Below, piece after piece: positions 47,240 to 56,740 of a stretch of DNA of 64,000 bases. The stretch lies in contig SCFE01000003.1 in assembly GCA_004352715.1 (NCBI GenBank), positions 4,261,755 through 4,325,754 on the forward strand. The letters run 5' to 3'. Source of the stretch: Hofstenia miamia (lineage: Eukaryota > Xenacoelomorpha > Acoela). A program made the translations under genes and the position numbers. Every line of letters begins with the position of its first letter. Within the stretch, counting starts at the first letter, position 1. The notes below the pieces were generated by a model, which was not told where the DNA came from, searched no databases, and saw nothing but the letters and a program-made list of their open reading frames with translations.

Positions 47240-48520
47240 ACTTTTGATACACACCGGCAAATTCGACTAGCAAATGTTATCCATCTGGAATGCACCATCA
47301 TCTCTATCTTCTGAAACTCTAAATCGTTTCCAATGTGTTCCTATTTGAAAGGCTTTTCCAATTTTGTATAGAGATATTTTTGATTATCCAAGATATCAAT
47401 GTAAGGCATAATATCTCGACGCTTAATTGGTTGAAAATTTACCACAGGTAATCCTTCGCAAGATATTAATTCATCGTTTAATGGACCCTTAATTGTTGCC
47501 TTCCTGTTGTTTTGCCAACCATGTTTTGAACTCGATAACGAAGAGGTAGTTTATTGAGGAGTAGGTGGCGCATGCACCACTGCACACATTTGTTCAATAT
47601 TTCTTATAATATCATTGTACCTACCAGTATTTACATTAGTACTATCAAAACCAATGGCACAAAAAGTAACTGATGCTCCACTTTCATCAAGCCGTTCAGT
47701 AATTTCATCTGCTATAGGTACAGAGGTAGAATTTCTTACAATCAAAAGTGTATTATTTTTACTACCTGGTTCAGATATTATCTCAATATGCTCCTCTTGG
47801 CGACTTCTACCATACTGTTTTCCCGTTTATCATCACGATGTAATGTTTTGTTCTTTTTTCTATCGAAGTACAATCCTAAAAAATCGTTCTTTTCTCAGTC
47901 TCTTTCATCCATACTTAGATGCATACGAAGTTTCTTTCTTGCTATTGCAGCTTTCTGAAGATCAATAATCTGGCTGGTATCATCATCGTTTACTATATTG
48001 TGCTCTTTTAAAGTAGCTTTCCATATTGCTGCTGCTGCTGCTCGATTGGAAACACTATAACGGTCTGTCTGAATTGCAGATTTGGAATGAGAGTGGTGTC
48101 ATTAATCTTATTTTAAGTCAAACTTTCAGATTCATTACTATAACGGCTAATGTCATCTTAAATTTCATATTCGGAATTAAATTCATTTCTATGTATAAGT
48201 TCAGTATCACTAACACATGCTTCTGATTCAAGCATCTTATCTCTGTAATCGGTTTCTTAAAAGATCGTTGGGACATTTAGAAACTTTTGCGTGCTTCTTA
48301 TAGTTTTTAACTTGATCAATAAACTTTAACCTTTCAATTAAAAGTTTTCTTTCCTCACAGAGAATAATCTTATCAGAAGGGCAACTGCACCGTTAAAAGT
48401 TTTTGCAATGACACGTGCAACATCAAAAACTTTATCAAATGTTTATCAAATATCAATTTCTTTTTTGATGAACAACTCTTTGATATGTTCTTTAAAGTTT
48501 CCATAAGCTTCAAGATTTAA
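47240..48520 (-). pseudogene. Decayed member of an uncharacterised repeated protein family
   Basis: Minus strand, frames shifting. In order from the 5' side: FDVARC.CK.F..CSCPSDK (cysteine-rich, about 48,430-48,370), CPNDLLRNR, SVSNRAAAAAIWKATL (about 48,050-48,000), IARKKLRMHL, CAIGFDSTNVNTGRYNDIIR, NKLPLRYRVQNMVGKTTGR, KGPLNDELISCEGLPVVNF, NQKYLYTKL, MVHSRWITFASRICR. I remember the pattern (DRxxVSDRAAAAI ... CDGTxVNTG ... LLHANELPLRHL ... GPIG...CExLPVVxF ... VHSRWLTTANRILRLYV) as a multi-copy, usually unannotated protein in arthropod and cnidarian genomes. I infer a transposon-encoded protein, possibly a transposase; no activity is established. Only the 47551-47745 part is open. Confidence 0.5.
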
Positions 48521-48844
48521 AATTGTTAATAGAACAGTAAGTTTTTGAGATAAAAATATTTAATTAACTATAATATAATTCCAAGGTAAATCGTTTCGCT
48601 ATTGCTATTCATTCAACCATGAATATTTTCAGCTTAGGCATCTAAAATGATGTAATAATAAGTACATTTTGCCTACAAACAACTTATAAATATATAAAAT
48701 ATATGATTGCAGCATAAATTTAAGCAAAAATCGCCACATTTAGCGGTCTGCAAGAGAAAAATAAATGCAATATTTGGAATCTACTTGTCAAAATTAACAA
48801 TATCCATTGTTGAGAATTTCTAATGTTCAGAATGACTCATCCTT

Positions 48845-48864
48845 ATATATATATATATATATAT
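48845..48864. repeat. (TA)n run, hAT-like target
   Basis: Short alternating TA run immediately left of the hAT-like element; its last eight bases resemble the right flank of that element. Confidence 0.8.
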
Positions 48865-49186
48865 CAGACTTGTAAAAGATCCGAGCCGATCTTGAGCAGA
48901 GTATTGGATATACAACGAGCCATTTAGGCAAAGCAAATATATAGTACTGCTTATTAATTTCGATTATGCCGATTTTTCTTATTTTTCATTCAATATGCGT
49001 TTCTTATAATCTCAATTTAGAAATGTTTATTAAATAATAAAAAGAGCTACGTACAAAATTCTGAGAGCGCAATATTTTTAGAAAATATCGAGCTGAAACG
49101 AGCTTTATTGAAAGATTTTATGCGGTGAACTGAACTTACTCAAAATTTAAACAAGCCGAGCTTAGCTTAGAAATTTGACAAGTATG
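48865..49186. mobile_element. hAT-like non-autonomous element (322 bp)
   Basis: The left end is CAGACTTGTAAAAGATCC; the inverted right end is CATACTTGTCAAATTTCT. The flanking 8-mers are ATATATAT (48857-48864) and GTATATAT (49187-49194), 7 of 8 identical, which fits hAT 8 bp duplications. Near the ends are GAGCCGATC, GAGCTGAAACGAGC and AAGCCGAGCTTAGC, the kind of repeated subterminal motifs hAT transposases bind. The same left end occurs at 55,570. No coding capacity. Confidence 0.5.
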
Positions 49187-49770
49187 GTATATATGGCAAA
49201 GCGACATTTGCAACTCCGTTCATAAATTATGGATATAATGGCCATTATGTAAAAGATGATGAATGATGGTGAAATATGTTAATGGTCTTCTATGATAAAT
49301 AAATTAATTAATATGTATCGTAGAATAATTCAATGATGCTGATACGGNAGGCAAAGCAAATATATAGTACTGCTTATTAATTTCGATTATGCCGATTTTT
49401 CTTATTTTTCATTCAATATGCGTTTCTTATAATCTCAATTTAGAAATGTTTATTAAATAATAAAAAGAGCTACGTACAAAATTCTGAGAGCGCAATATTT
49501 TTAGAAAATATCGAGCTGAAACGAGCTTTATTGAAAGATTTTATGCGGTGAACTGAACTTACTCAAAATTTAAACAAGCCGAGCTTAGCTTAGAAATTTG
49601 ACAAGTATGGTATATATGGCAAAGCGACATTTGCAACTCCGTTCATAAATTATGGATATAATGGCCATTATGTAAAAGATGATGAATGATGGTGAAATAT
49701 GTTAATGGTCTTCTATGATAAATAAATTAATTAATATGTATCGTAGAATAATTCAATGATGCTGATACGG
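48926..49770. repeat. Exact 422 bp duplication around a single N
   Basis: 48926-49347 and 49349-49770 are identical by eye and separated by one N (49348). Almost certainly an unmerged contig overlap. Confidence 0.95.
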
Positions 49771-50690
49771 TAATAGCAATTTAAAACAATTTAGCAAAAA
49801 AAATACCGAATTGCAACGTAAAATGAACAGACGACCATTTTTGTGTAATTATGAAATTGCACTGATATCACAAGACACAAGCAATTCACTAGGTCACCAA
49901 ACTATTTTGAAATATTCAGAACAAATATTAGAATAAGCAAATTATTTTTTGTTTGTCTTTCATACAACGCACTTCTTTAGACGTAAATATTAAAGCTTCG
50001 AACCAAATTAATCACCAGCATTTGGTTACACTATTAAAAATGGGAAACAACTTCATATTTATTCTCTACTGAAGCTACTTACTAAGCTTTTGCAACACTT
50101 TTAAAAGTTATCTTATCAAGATGTATTTTTTGTTCAAAGCAATTTGTTAAATAAATATTTACAAACTTAATTATTACAAATGTAAGATAAATGATAAGGC
50201 TGTGCTTTATTTTTTGTAATAAACAAATTTCAAACTTAAAAGCTATACTTCTCTGATTAGAAAACTGAAAAAATGCATTATCTCACCAACATAAAATTAA
50301 TAAATTTTAATTTCTTGATATTATACAAGAAGAATGCATTGCTATCATGAGAAATTTAAAAGTTTAATACAATGCAAGTATCAAATAAATTGTTTAAATG
50401 GCATCATAAGCTTATTTCAATTTCCACATATTACAGTGTTATGATATCTATCCATGAAAACATGCAATGCACTTGTCAAACTTTCAGGCAATCACATTGC
50501 ACATTTAATAAAGAAGAGATAAGTTTTTGTGTGCAGGATCCCTTGCATGAGCTATATTATTTCTTTGCAATATTGCTGGTTGTATTATTAAATCTTAGCT
50601 TCAATATCATATTGTTCTTTTAGGGAGTCATACTAAGCTGAGCTAATATAACAATCTTGAATTTTCATTTGCATAGTTACACATTCAATT
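49771..50690. other. Unassigned AT-rich sequence
   Basis: An 83-residue frame at 50372-50623 ends in a hydrophobic run (YYFFAILLVVLLNLSFNIIL), but nothing else supports a gene. Confidence 0.4.
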
Positions 50691-51120
50691 CCATGAACTT
50701 TGATATTTTGCAAGATAAGCTTATAAATTATAACTTTGGTATTAACTCAATTAATATAATCATGAGCTTCTTAGAAAACAGACAATAGCGTGTAATACTA
50801 AACAGTAAAAAATCAAGCTATGTTGCGACTGACCGTTGGGATATAATTAAACATGTTAAACACCCATATGCCGACGACACACGCCTAATACGTACCGCAA
50901 AAAAATGCTTTGATGCTACAAAAACCTCCAAGCAGATGTAGAAAAAATAAACAATTATTTTACAAACAATCAACTAAAATTTTAATATTGAAGAAAGAAG
51001 AAACACAATTTATAATTTTCTCAAAGAAGACACAAAGAAATCTAATAAGTGATATAGAACTAAAGGTAAATATTGAGTCAGTGAGTAAAGCAAAGTGAAT
51101 CAGTCAGCTCAGTTCGGAAC
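50691..51120 (+). pseudogene. LINE RT fragment
   Basis: Broken plus-strand RT: INSINIIMSFLENRQ, VILNSKKSSYV, HPYADDTRLIRTAKK (catalytic YADD intact, about 50870-50900), then INNYFTNNQL-like text and KKTQFIIFSKKT. Truncated at both ends; the right end lies shortly before a sequencing-adapter-like sequence. Confidence 0.7.
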
Positions 51121-51230
51121 TGGCAAAGGCGCCAGGGGTGCCAAACTATATTACAAGGAACTACGTGATCACGTATATCACGAAAAATAATAGACTGACC
51201 TAAGGGGTAGGTGATCTTATTGCATCTTTC

Positions 51231-51248
51231 AGATGTGTATAAGAGACA
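51231..51248 (+). other. Tn5/Nextera mosaic-end sequence (adapter remnant)
   Basis: AGATGTGTATAAGAGACA equals 18 of the 19 bases of the Tn5 mosaic end used in Nextera libraries. By chance this is very unlikely, so the surrounding join is suspect. Confidence 0.85.
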
Positions 51249-52129
51249 TGAATGCAAAAAAAGAAATCTTCAATTTTTCATTTTTTCTTTGATGCTTTTG
51301 AAAAATACCTAAATATTAATTAGAATATATCTAAGTTAATTATTTTGTTCCTGGGAACATTAACGTTTACAATGATCAAATTCAATCTTAACATTTAAAT
51401 ATTAGATTCATTCATTATTAATGAGCAAAATAATTCGAAAGTAGACTTAGAATACCAAGTGAAAAACCTGACCAATTGCCAATAGAAATCAAATAACTTA
51501 GATTGTCTAACACAATTTCTCTCATTTCTATATTATTGAACGCATTTAAAAATGCTCAAAATCAATGCTATTTGCTTCTGCTTGTTCAATATTAGTTAGC
51601 TTTAGATTTTTGAATTGATCTTGTATAATTAATATTTTTAAATGTGATTTAATTGGTTTTGAATTACGAAAAAAATTCAAATGCAGCACTGCTGATAGCA
51701 AGGGCAAGACAAATTCTGTAGATTGTAGCATTTTTGGGGACTGAATTTTGCATGTGCATGTCATTACATTTCATAAACTCTAGCAATTTTTATCTTAAAC
51801 ATAACCCAAATGAGTGATATTATAATTTTTGATTAATTGACCAACAACATTTACAAATATTTTGAATTCTGTATCAAATCATTGTGAGAACAAACAGAAT
51901 TCCTCTCTGAATAGTGCTCTGAAGTGCTTCGAGTGATGAATTTGATGCATTATTATTTTTGCAATCTCTGGTGAATTCCTTGAAAAAAATTTAAGCACTT
52001 ATAACTAATAAAGTTGTTTAAAATGGGAAAGTATCTTAGGATGGTCAATAACTTCATATTTTATTTAAATGATGACCTTTTGCAAAACAGTTCAATCCCC
52101 ACGACATTTGACTTTGTTCATGACGTATA
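51249..52129. other. Unassigned AT-rich sequence
   Basis: No gene seen; only short ORFs without recognisable features. Confidence 0.5.
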
Positions 52130-52134
52130 GGGCT

Positions 52135-52425
52135 CAATAAACGTTTAGAAGACGTTTAGAAATCGCATCTATGTCAGGTGTAGAAGACGTCTTTAAGACG
52201 TTTAGAAGAAGTTTTAGATCATCATTTGGTGAACACTAGATTGCATTCAGCAACGTTTAGAAATTGTTTTTTATAAGACGTTTAAGACACGTTTAGAAAG
52301 CGTTTTAGAACATAATTTGATGGACACTAAATGGCATTCAGCATCGTTTAGAAATGGTGTTTTATATGACCGTTTAGAAGACGTACCTTAAGATGTCTTA
52401 CAACGTTTTATACCATTATAAGACG
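52135..52425. repeat. Degenerate repeat block built on ACGTTTAGAA
   Basis: ACGTTTAGAA occurs at 52141, 52152, 52198, 52253 and 52289, with one-base variants at about 52344 and 52371. A larger ~91 bp unit (ending in a ...GCATTCAGCA(A/T)CGTTTAGAAAT block) is present twice, at about 52171-52263 and 52264-52354, well diverged. Abuts the mariner-like element at 52430. Confidence 0.75.
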
Positions 52426-52429
52426 GGTA

Positions 52430-53030
52430 TAGGGTGTTCAAGCGAACGCGTCAGTAATGAATCACTTATATTGAAAAATTTTAAAAAGTTAGGCTACATT
52501 TATTTTTCTCATTGGGTAACGTGATCTTGAGGATTATTGATTTTTCACTTTAACTTCCAAATGAATGCTTACTCTTTGGAAGAGAGACGTCAAATTTTAG
52601 AACGAATTTATCGAATCCATGGACGCAACATCTGCCGAGAACATATTATTCAAAGATGAATGTAATTTTCATCTCGTTGGATACCTTAATAAGCAAAACA
52701 TGCGATATTGGTTTTTGTAGGGTTATTTAAAAGACTCTGTCTTCCCTCCAAACAAAGTTTATTCAAATATTTTGGAGCTGCAGAAATCTATTTTGGAATG
52801 TGTTTCCAGTATTGAAGAAAGCACTTTGTTTAAAGTGCATGAATGATTTTTGTCTCGTATTCAAGCTTGTAAAAATGTTAATGGCTGTCATTTTGAATAA
52901 ATTTTTTTCAAAATCTTTAAATCCGCAGTATCAAATAATCATGAAATGTACAGTATATTTGAATAGAATATTAACTTATATTAAATAGTTATAGGCATTT
53001 TATAACTGACGCGTTCACTTGAACACCCTG
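52430..53030 (+). mobile_element. Mariner-like element, internally deleted, with long TIRs
   Basis: 601 bp. The left end is TAGGGTGTTCAAGCGAACGC; the inverted right end is CAGGGTGTTCAAGTGAACGC; both continue GTCAGT. TA lies on both sides (52428-52429, 53031-53032). Inside are the N-terminal start of a transposase (MNAYSLEERRQILERIY), a middle block (FKDECNFHLVGYLNKQNMRYW contains the catalytic Asp-Glu region, written here only as position 52,650-52,715) and a C-terminal block (52,770-52,910). Large internal deletions lie between them. Confidence 0.8.
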
Positions 53031-53725
53031 TATATAACGTTTAATTGTTTATTGGGAGAGATTTAAATTTTTTGAAAAAAATACGATATTTATTTGAGAA
53101 TAGTTAATATTTCCAGACTTTAAAGACACAGGAATAATTTTTAGCACACATCTTCATCCATATCCAAGGATTTCCGTGTTTCTTAATAGGCTTGGAGAAC
53201 ATTGTTTGAAAATGTAAACAAAACCAATTGTATCGTTATGGATACAATACGAAATTTAGTTTAGCAAAAAAAACATTTTAAAATGATCGGTTTAAAATTG
53301 ATGTGGAGTAATGTAAGAGCCATTGAAATGGATTACTTCTTAACAAGGTGTCATCATATTATCAATTTGTGATCAGTGCATTTTGAAATCTATAACCTTA
53401 AAAATTTTTGGATTTGTTTCCCCTCATCACATGATTTTCCTTATCACACATAATTGAGAACGTACGAGAAATTGATACATACAATCAATCGTTTGTTGTA
53501 GCAAACATTTAACTGCACTTTTTACAGACATGAAACAATTTGTGTAAGCGGACTCCAAAAACTCAAAAGCAAAATGTTCCGAAAAGATTAAAATTTCTTG
53601 GCATAAATTTCAAACCAATTGATGATAAAATATTAAGAATATATACATTATAATTGTAGTAAAATTGGAATTTTACAAAAATTTTTAATTTTAAATTGTT
53701 CACAGAATTAATTTTGAAAGAAATT

Positions 53726-53872
53726 GAATTGTGAAATTTACCGAAAAGCTAATGGAATTGGCTTTGAGAATTGTGAAATTTACCGAAAAGCTAATGGAAT
53801 TGGCTTTGAGAATTGTGAAATTTACCGAAAAGCTAATGGAATTGGCTTTGAGAATTGTAAATATACCGAAAC
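53726..53872. repeat. 42 bp minisatellite, three copies plus a partial
   Basis: Units start at 53726, 53768, 53810 and (partial, diverged) 53852. The unit is a multiple of three and stays open on the plus strand (NCEIYRKANGIGFE per unit) and on the minus strand (ILKANSISFSVNFT), but no larger gene is visible. Confidence 0.95.
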
Positions 53873-54093
53873 TGTAAGAAGCTTGGCTCATGTTAAGGGC
53901 TTATTGTTGGGAAAGAGATGCTTAAAAAGCCTTTTTAAGTGTTTAACGAGGTAACGTAAAAGACAAAAGACCGGATAACTAAAGAACATTTAAGACAAAT
54001 AGAGTATGATGGACGTGGCATTAAATGCTAAAATTGTTTAAAAATGTTAAGCTAATTTTGGAACTGAAAATAGATATCAAATCAGAGAACCGG

Positions 54094-54334
54094 TGACGTA
54101 GACATGGTATAAAAAGACCGTCAAAACAGAGGGAAAGCAGCAGACCCCCGCTGAGAAGCTCAGTACAGAAAAGCGGGCCCCTCCCCGCCCGATATGCAGA
54201 GAAGGTTAGCAAAGTCTGGCAGAGAGTTCTCTTCTAACGTGGACGAACAAACCTTGTTAAAGACATCTTCTTAGTTTCGTTTTAAGTTTGCAATTACGAA
54301 GTTATTTCAGCATTCAGTGGTGATCCACATCAGG
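54094..54334 (+). promoter_or_regulatory. Candidate TATA promoter, GC-rich leader and splice donor
   Basis: TGACGTA (54094-54100, CRE-like), TATAAAAAG (54108-54116), then a leader that is much more GC-rich than its surroundings (CCCCGCTGAG, GCGGGCCCCTCCCCGCCC), a 26-codon small ORF from ATG at 54194, and a consensus donor CAG|GTAAGG at 54331-54334. This could be a host promoter with a non-coding first exon, or the U3-R part of a long LTR. An AATAAA followed by a short tail at about 55,497-55,545 would fit the LTR reading, but I cannot find both LTR ends. Confidence 0.4.
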
Positions 54335-55569
54335 TAAGGTTTGGTTCTAGAATCTAGAATTCTTTAACTTTGGAAGTTTCATTGGGCTTTAATTATAGCT
54401 AGCGACTTAAGTTATTCAAATTTGTTGTTGATATTTGTTTAATCATTCTTATTTTTGTAAAATAAATAAGTTACGGTTATCTTGTATTGTGATTTTAATT
54501 TACTTTTAATAGAGTAAATTGTTCAATAAAATTTAAGAGAAAACTAGGAAGGTTTTCAGAGAGACGTTAAGTAGTTGTGTAAAGTAAAAATTATCTTTTG
54601 TTTCCGCCATTAAGAAAGTTTTGTGAGAAAACACTAGACGAGTTTAACTTAATACATTGACTCGATTATAGGAACTCAAGAGTAGCCTTATAATGAGAGT
54701 TAAATACAAACCGCTATATTCTGTTTACAATCCTCCCTTTTAAGACTATAGGAAATAGTTCAAAGTGACTCAGTGTGTTATTTGAATTAAGAAAACTACT
54801 TGCACCTATAGTTTAGTAGAAAAGTCGATTAATGGTTAGGAAACATTGAATTAAATTGTGTTCGTTTAAAATAGTTGTTTGTAGCAATAGAATCTTTCTC
54901 AAAAAGTGGAATCGCAAAGGCTTGAAACTATTTCGCATACTTATTTGTTGCTTGATTCTTTTCGTTAAGAGAAATTAGTTTGCTTTGTAATAGAAACGGG
55001 TTGACACTTTAGTATATTAGAATTAATACAAAATAACGAACAGGTGTGTTAGATTCATTCAGGAGTAGTTAATCAATTATTTGTTCCGGAGAAAGTTTGA
55101 TAAGACATGTTTTAAAATCAAGCTTACAATAGCATATATTAGTTTTGTAATTGTGCAAGAGAGTATCGTAAAACAATTTTAATAATACCATGCACATTGT
55201 TGTTGATAGAAAGCGGCATAGTAATTTGTCAGATATTGTAAGACATTTACAAAGACGTTTTGACTGTTTAACTTTTAAAATAATAGAGAACCATTTCGGG
55301 TTTGATTATTTTATTTTCATTGTGCTTTTGATATATTTTTAAAAGCGCGAGTCTATAACCACATTCGGATAATTTAGACATTAGTGGAACTCGGAGCTTT
55401 TTAGTGGTTAAGTTTTTCCTTGTCCGTAGTAATCTACGTTATAAAGTCACTACCAAAATCCGGTTTCATGACATAATTAGGTTTTAGAAAGCTTCAATAA
55501 ATTTAAAGTCTGATTCTTTTTCACTTCCACGGTACTGAACAACATTTTTATAAGCTGGTCGGTTAGAGG
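54335..55569. other. Unassigned, downstream of the promoter-like segment
   Basis: AT-rich with no long ORF; possibly an intron or an LTR interior. Confidence 0.4.
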
Positions 55570-55663
55570 CAGACTTGTTAACGAGCCGAAATGTAGAAGC
55601 TCGGTTCGTTTATATTTTGCGTAAGTCTAGCTCGGCTCGGTTCGGCTCGGCTCGCTACATAAA
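55570..55663. mobile_element. hAT-like left end, running into a gap
   Basis: CAGACTTGTTAACGAGCC at 55570 matches the left end at 48865 (CAGACTTGTAAAAGATCC). It is followed by tandem GCTCGG/TTCGG motifs (AGCTCGGTTCG, CTCGGCTCGGTTCGGCTCGG), denser than at 48.9 kb. The rest is lost in the 1,000-N gap, whose repetitive GC-rich edge may be why assembly failed here. Confidence 0.5.
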
Positions 55664-56663
55664 NNNNNNNNNNNNNNNNNNNNNNNNNNNNNNNNNNNNN
55701 NNNNNNNNNNNNNNNNNNNNNNNNNNNNNNNNNNNNNNNNNNNNNNNNNNNNNNNNNNNNNNNNNNNNNNNNNNNNNNNNNNNNNNNNNNNNNNNNNNNN
55801 NNNNNNNNNNNNNNNNNNNNNNNNNNNNNNNNNNNNNNNNNNNNNNNNNNNNNNNNNNNNNNNNNNNNNNNNNNNNNNNNNNNNNNNNNNNNNNNNNNNN
55901 NNNNNNNNNNNNNNNNNNNNNNNNNNNNNNNNNNNNNNNNNNNNNNNNNNNNNNNNNNNNNNNNNNNNNNNNNNNNNNNNNNNNNNNNNNNNNNNNNNNN
56001 NNNNNNNNNNNNNNNNNNNNNNNNNNNNNNNNNNNNNNNNNNNNNNNNNNNNNNNNNNNNNNNNNNNNNNNNNNNNNNNNNNNNNNNNNNNNNNNNNNNN
56101 NNNNNNNNNNNNNNNNNNNNNNNNNNNNNNNNNNNNNNNNNNNNNNNNNNNNNNNNNNNNNNNNNNNNNNNNNNNNNNNNNNNNNNNNNNNNNNNNNNNN
56201 NNNNNNNNNNNNNNNNNNNNNNNNNNNNNNNNNNNNNNNNNNNNNNNNNNNNNNNNNNNNNNNNNNNNNNNNNNNNNNNNNNNNNNNNNNNNNNNNNNNN
56301 NNNNNNNNNNNNNNNNNNNNNNNNNNNNNNNNNNNNNNNNNNNNNNNNNNNNNNNNNNNNNNNNNNNNNNNNNNNNNNNNNNNNNNNNNNNNNNNNNNNN
56401 NNNNNNNNNNNNNNNNNNNNNNNNNNNNNNNNNNNNNNNNNNNNNNNNNNNNNNNNNNNNNNNNNNNNNNNNNNNNNNNNNNNNNNNNNNNNNNNNNNNN
56501 NNNNNNNNNNNNNNNNNNNNNNNNNNNNNNNNNNNNNNNNNNNNNNNNNNNNNNNNNNNNNNNNNNNNNNNNNNNNNNNNNNNNNNNNNNNNNNNNNNNN
56601 NNNNNNNNNNNNNNNNNNNNNNNNNNNNNNNNNNNNNNNNNNNNNNNNNNNNNNNNNNNNNNN
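55664..56663. other. Assembly gap, 1,000 N
   Basis: Exactly 1,000 Ns, likely a placeholder of unknown true size. Other gaps: 3670-3765, 6670-6833, 11785-12269, 16639-16725, 23091-23231. Single Ns: 2440, 19024, 20410, 21363, 22094, 24589, 27667, 44557, 44687, 49348. Confidence 0.95.
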
Positions 56664-56740
56664 GGGGTGGCAACCGCCGCCGTGACCTCTCGTAGCTACG
56701 TACCTGTTTATGTCTTAATTAAAGATATTAATTAATATTA

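Noticed and set aside
53700-53954. Repeat protein encoded by the 42 bp minisatellite
   Set aside because: Both strands are open simply because the unit is 42 bp and lacks stops; there is no wider ORF or start context.
55575-56735. Long ORFs across 55.6-56.7 kb on both strands
   Set aside because: They consist almost wholly of the 1,000 Ns; no coding sequence is actually seen.
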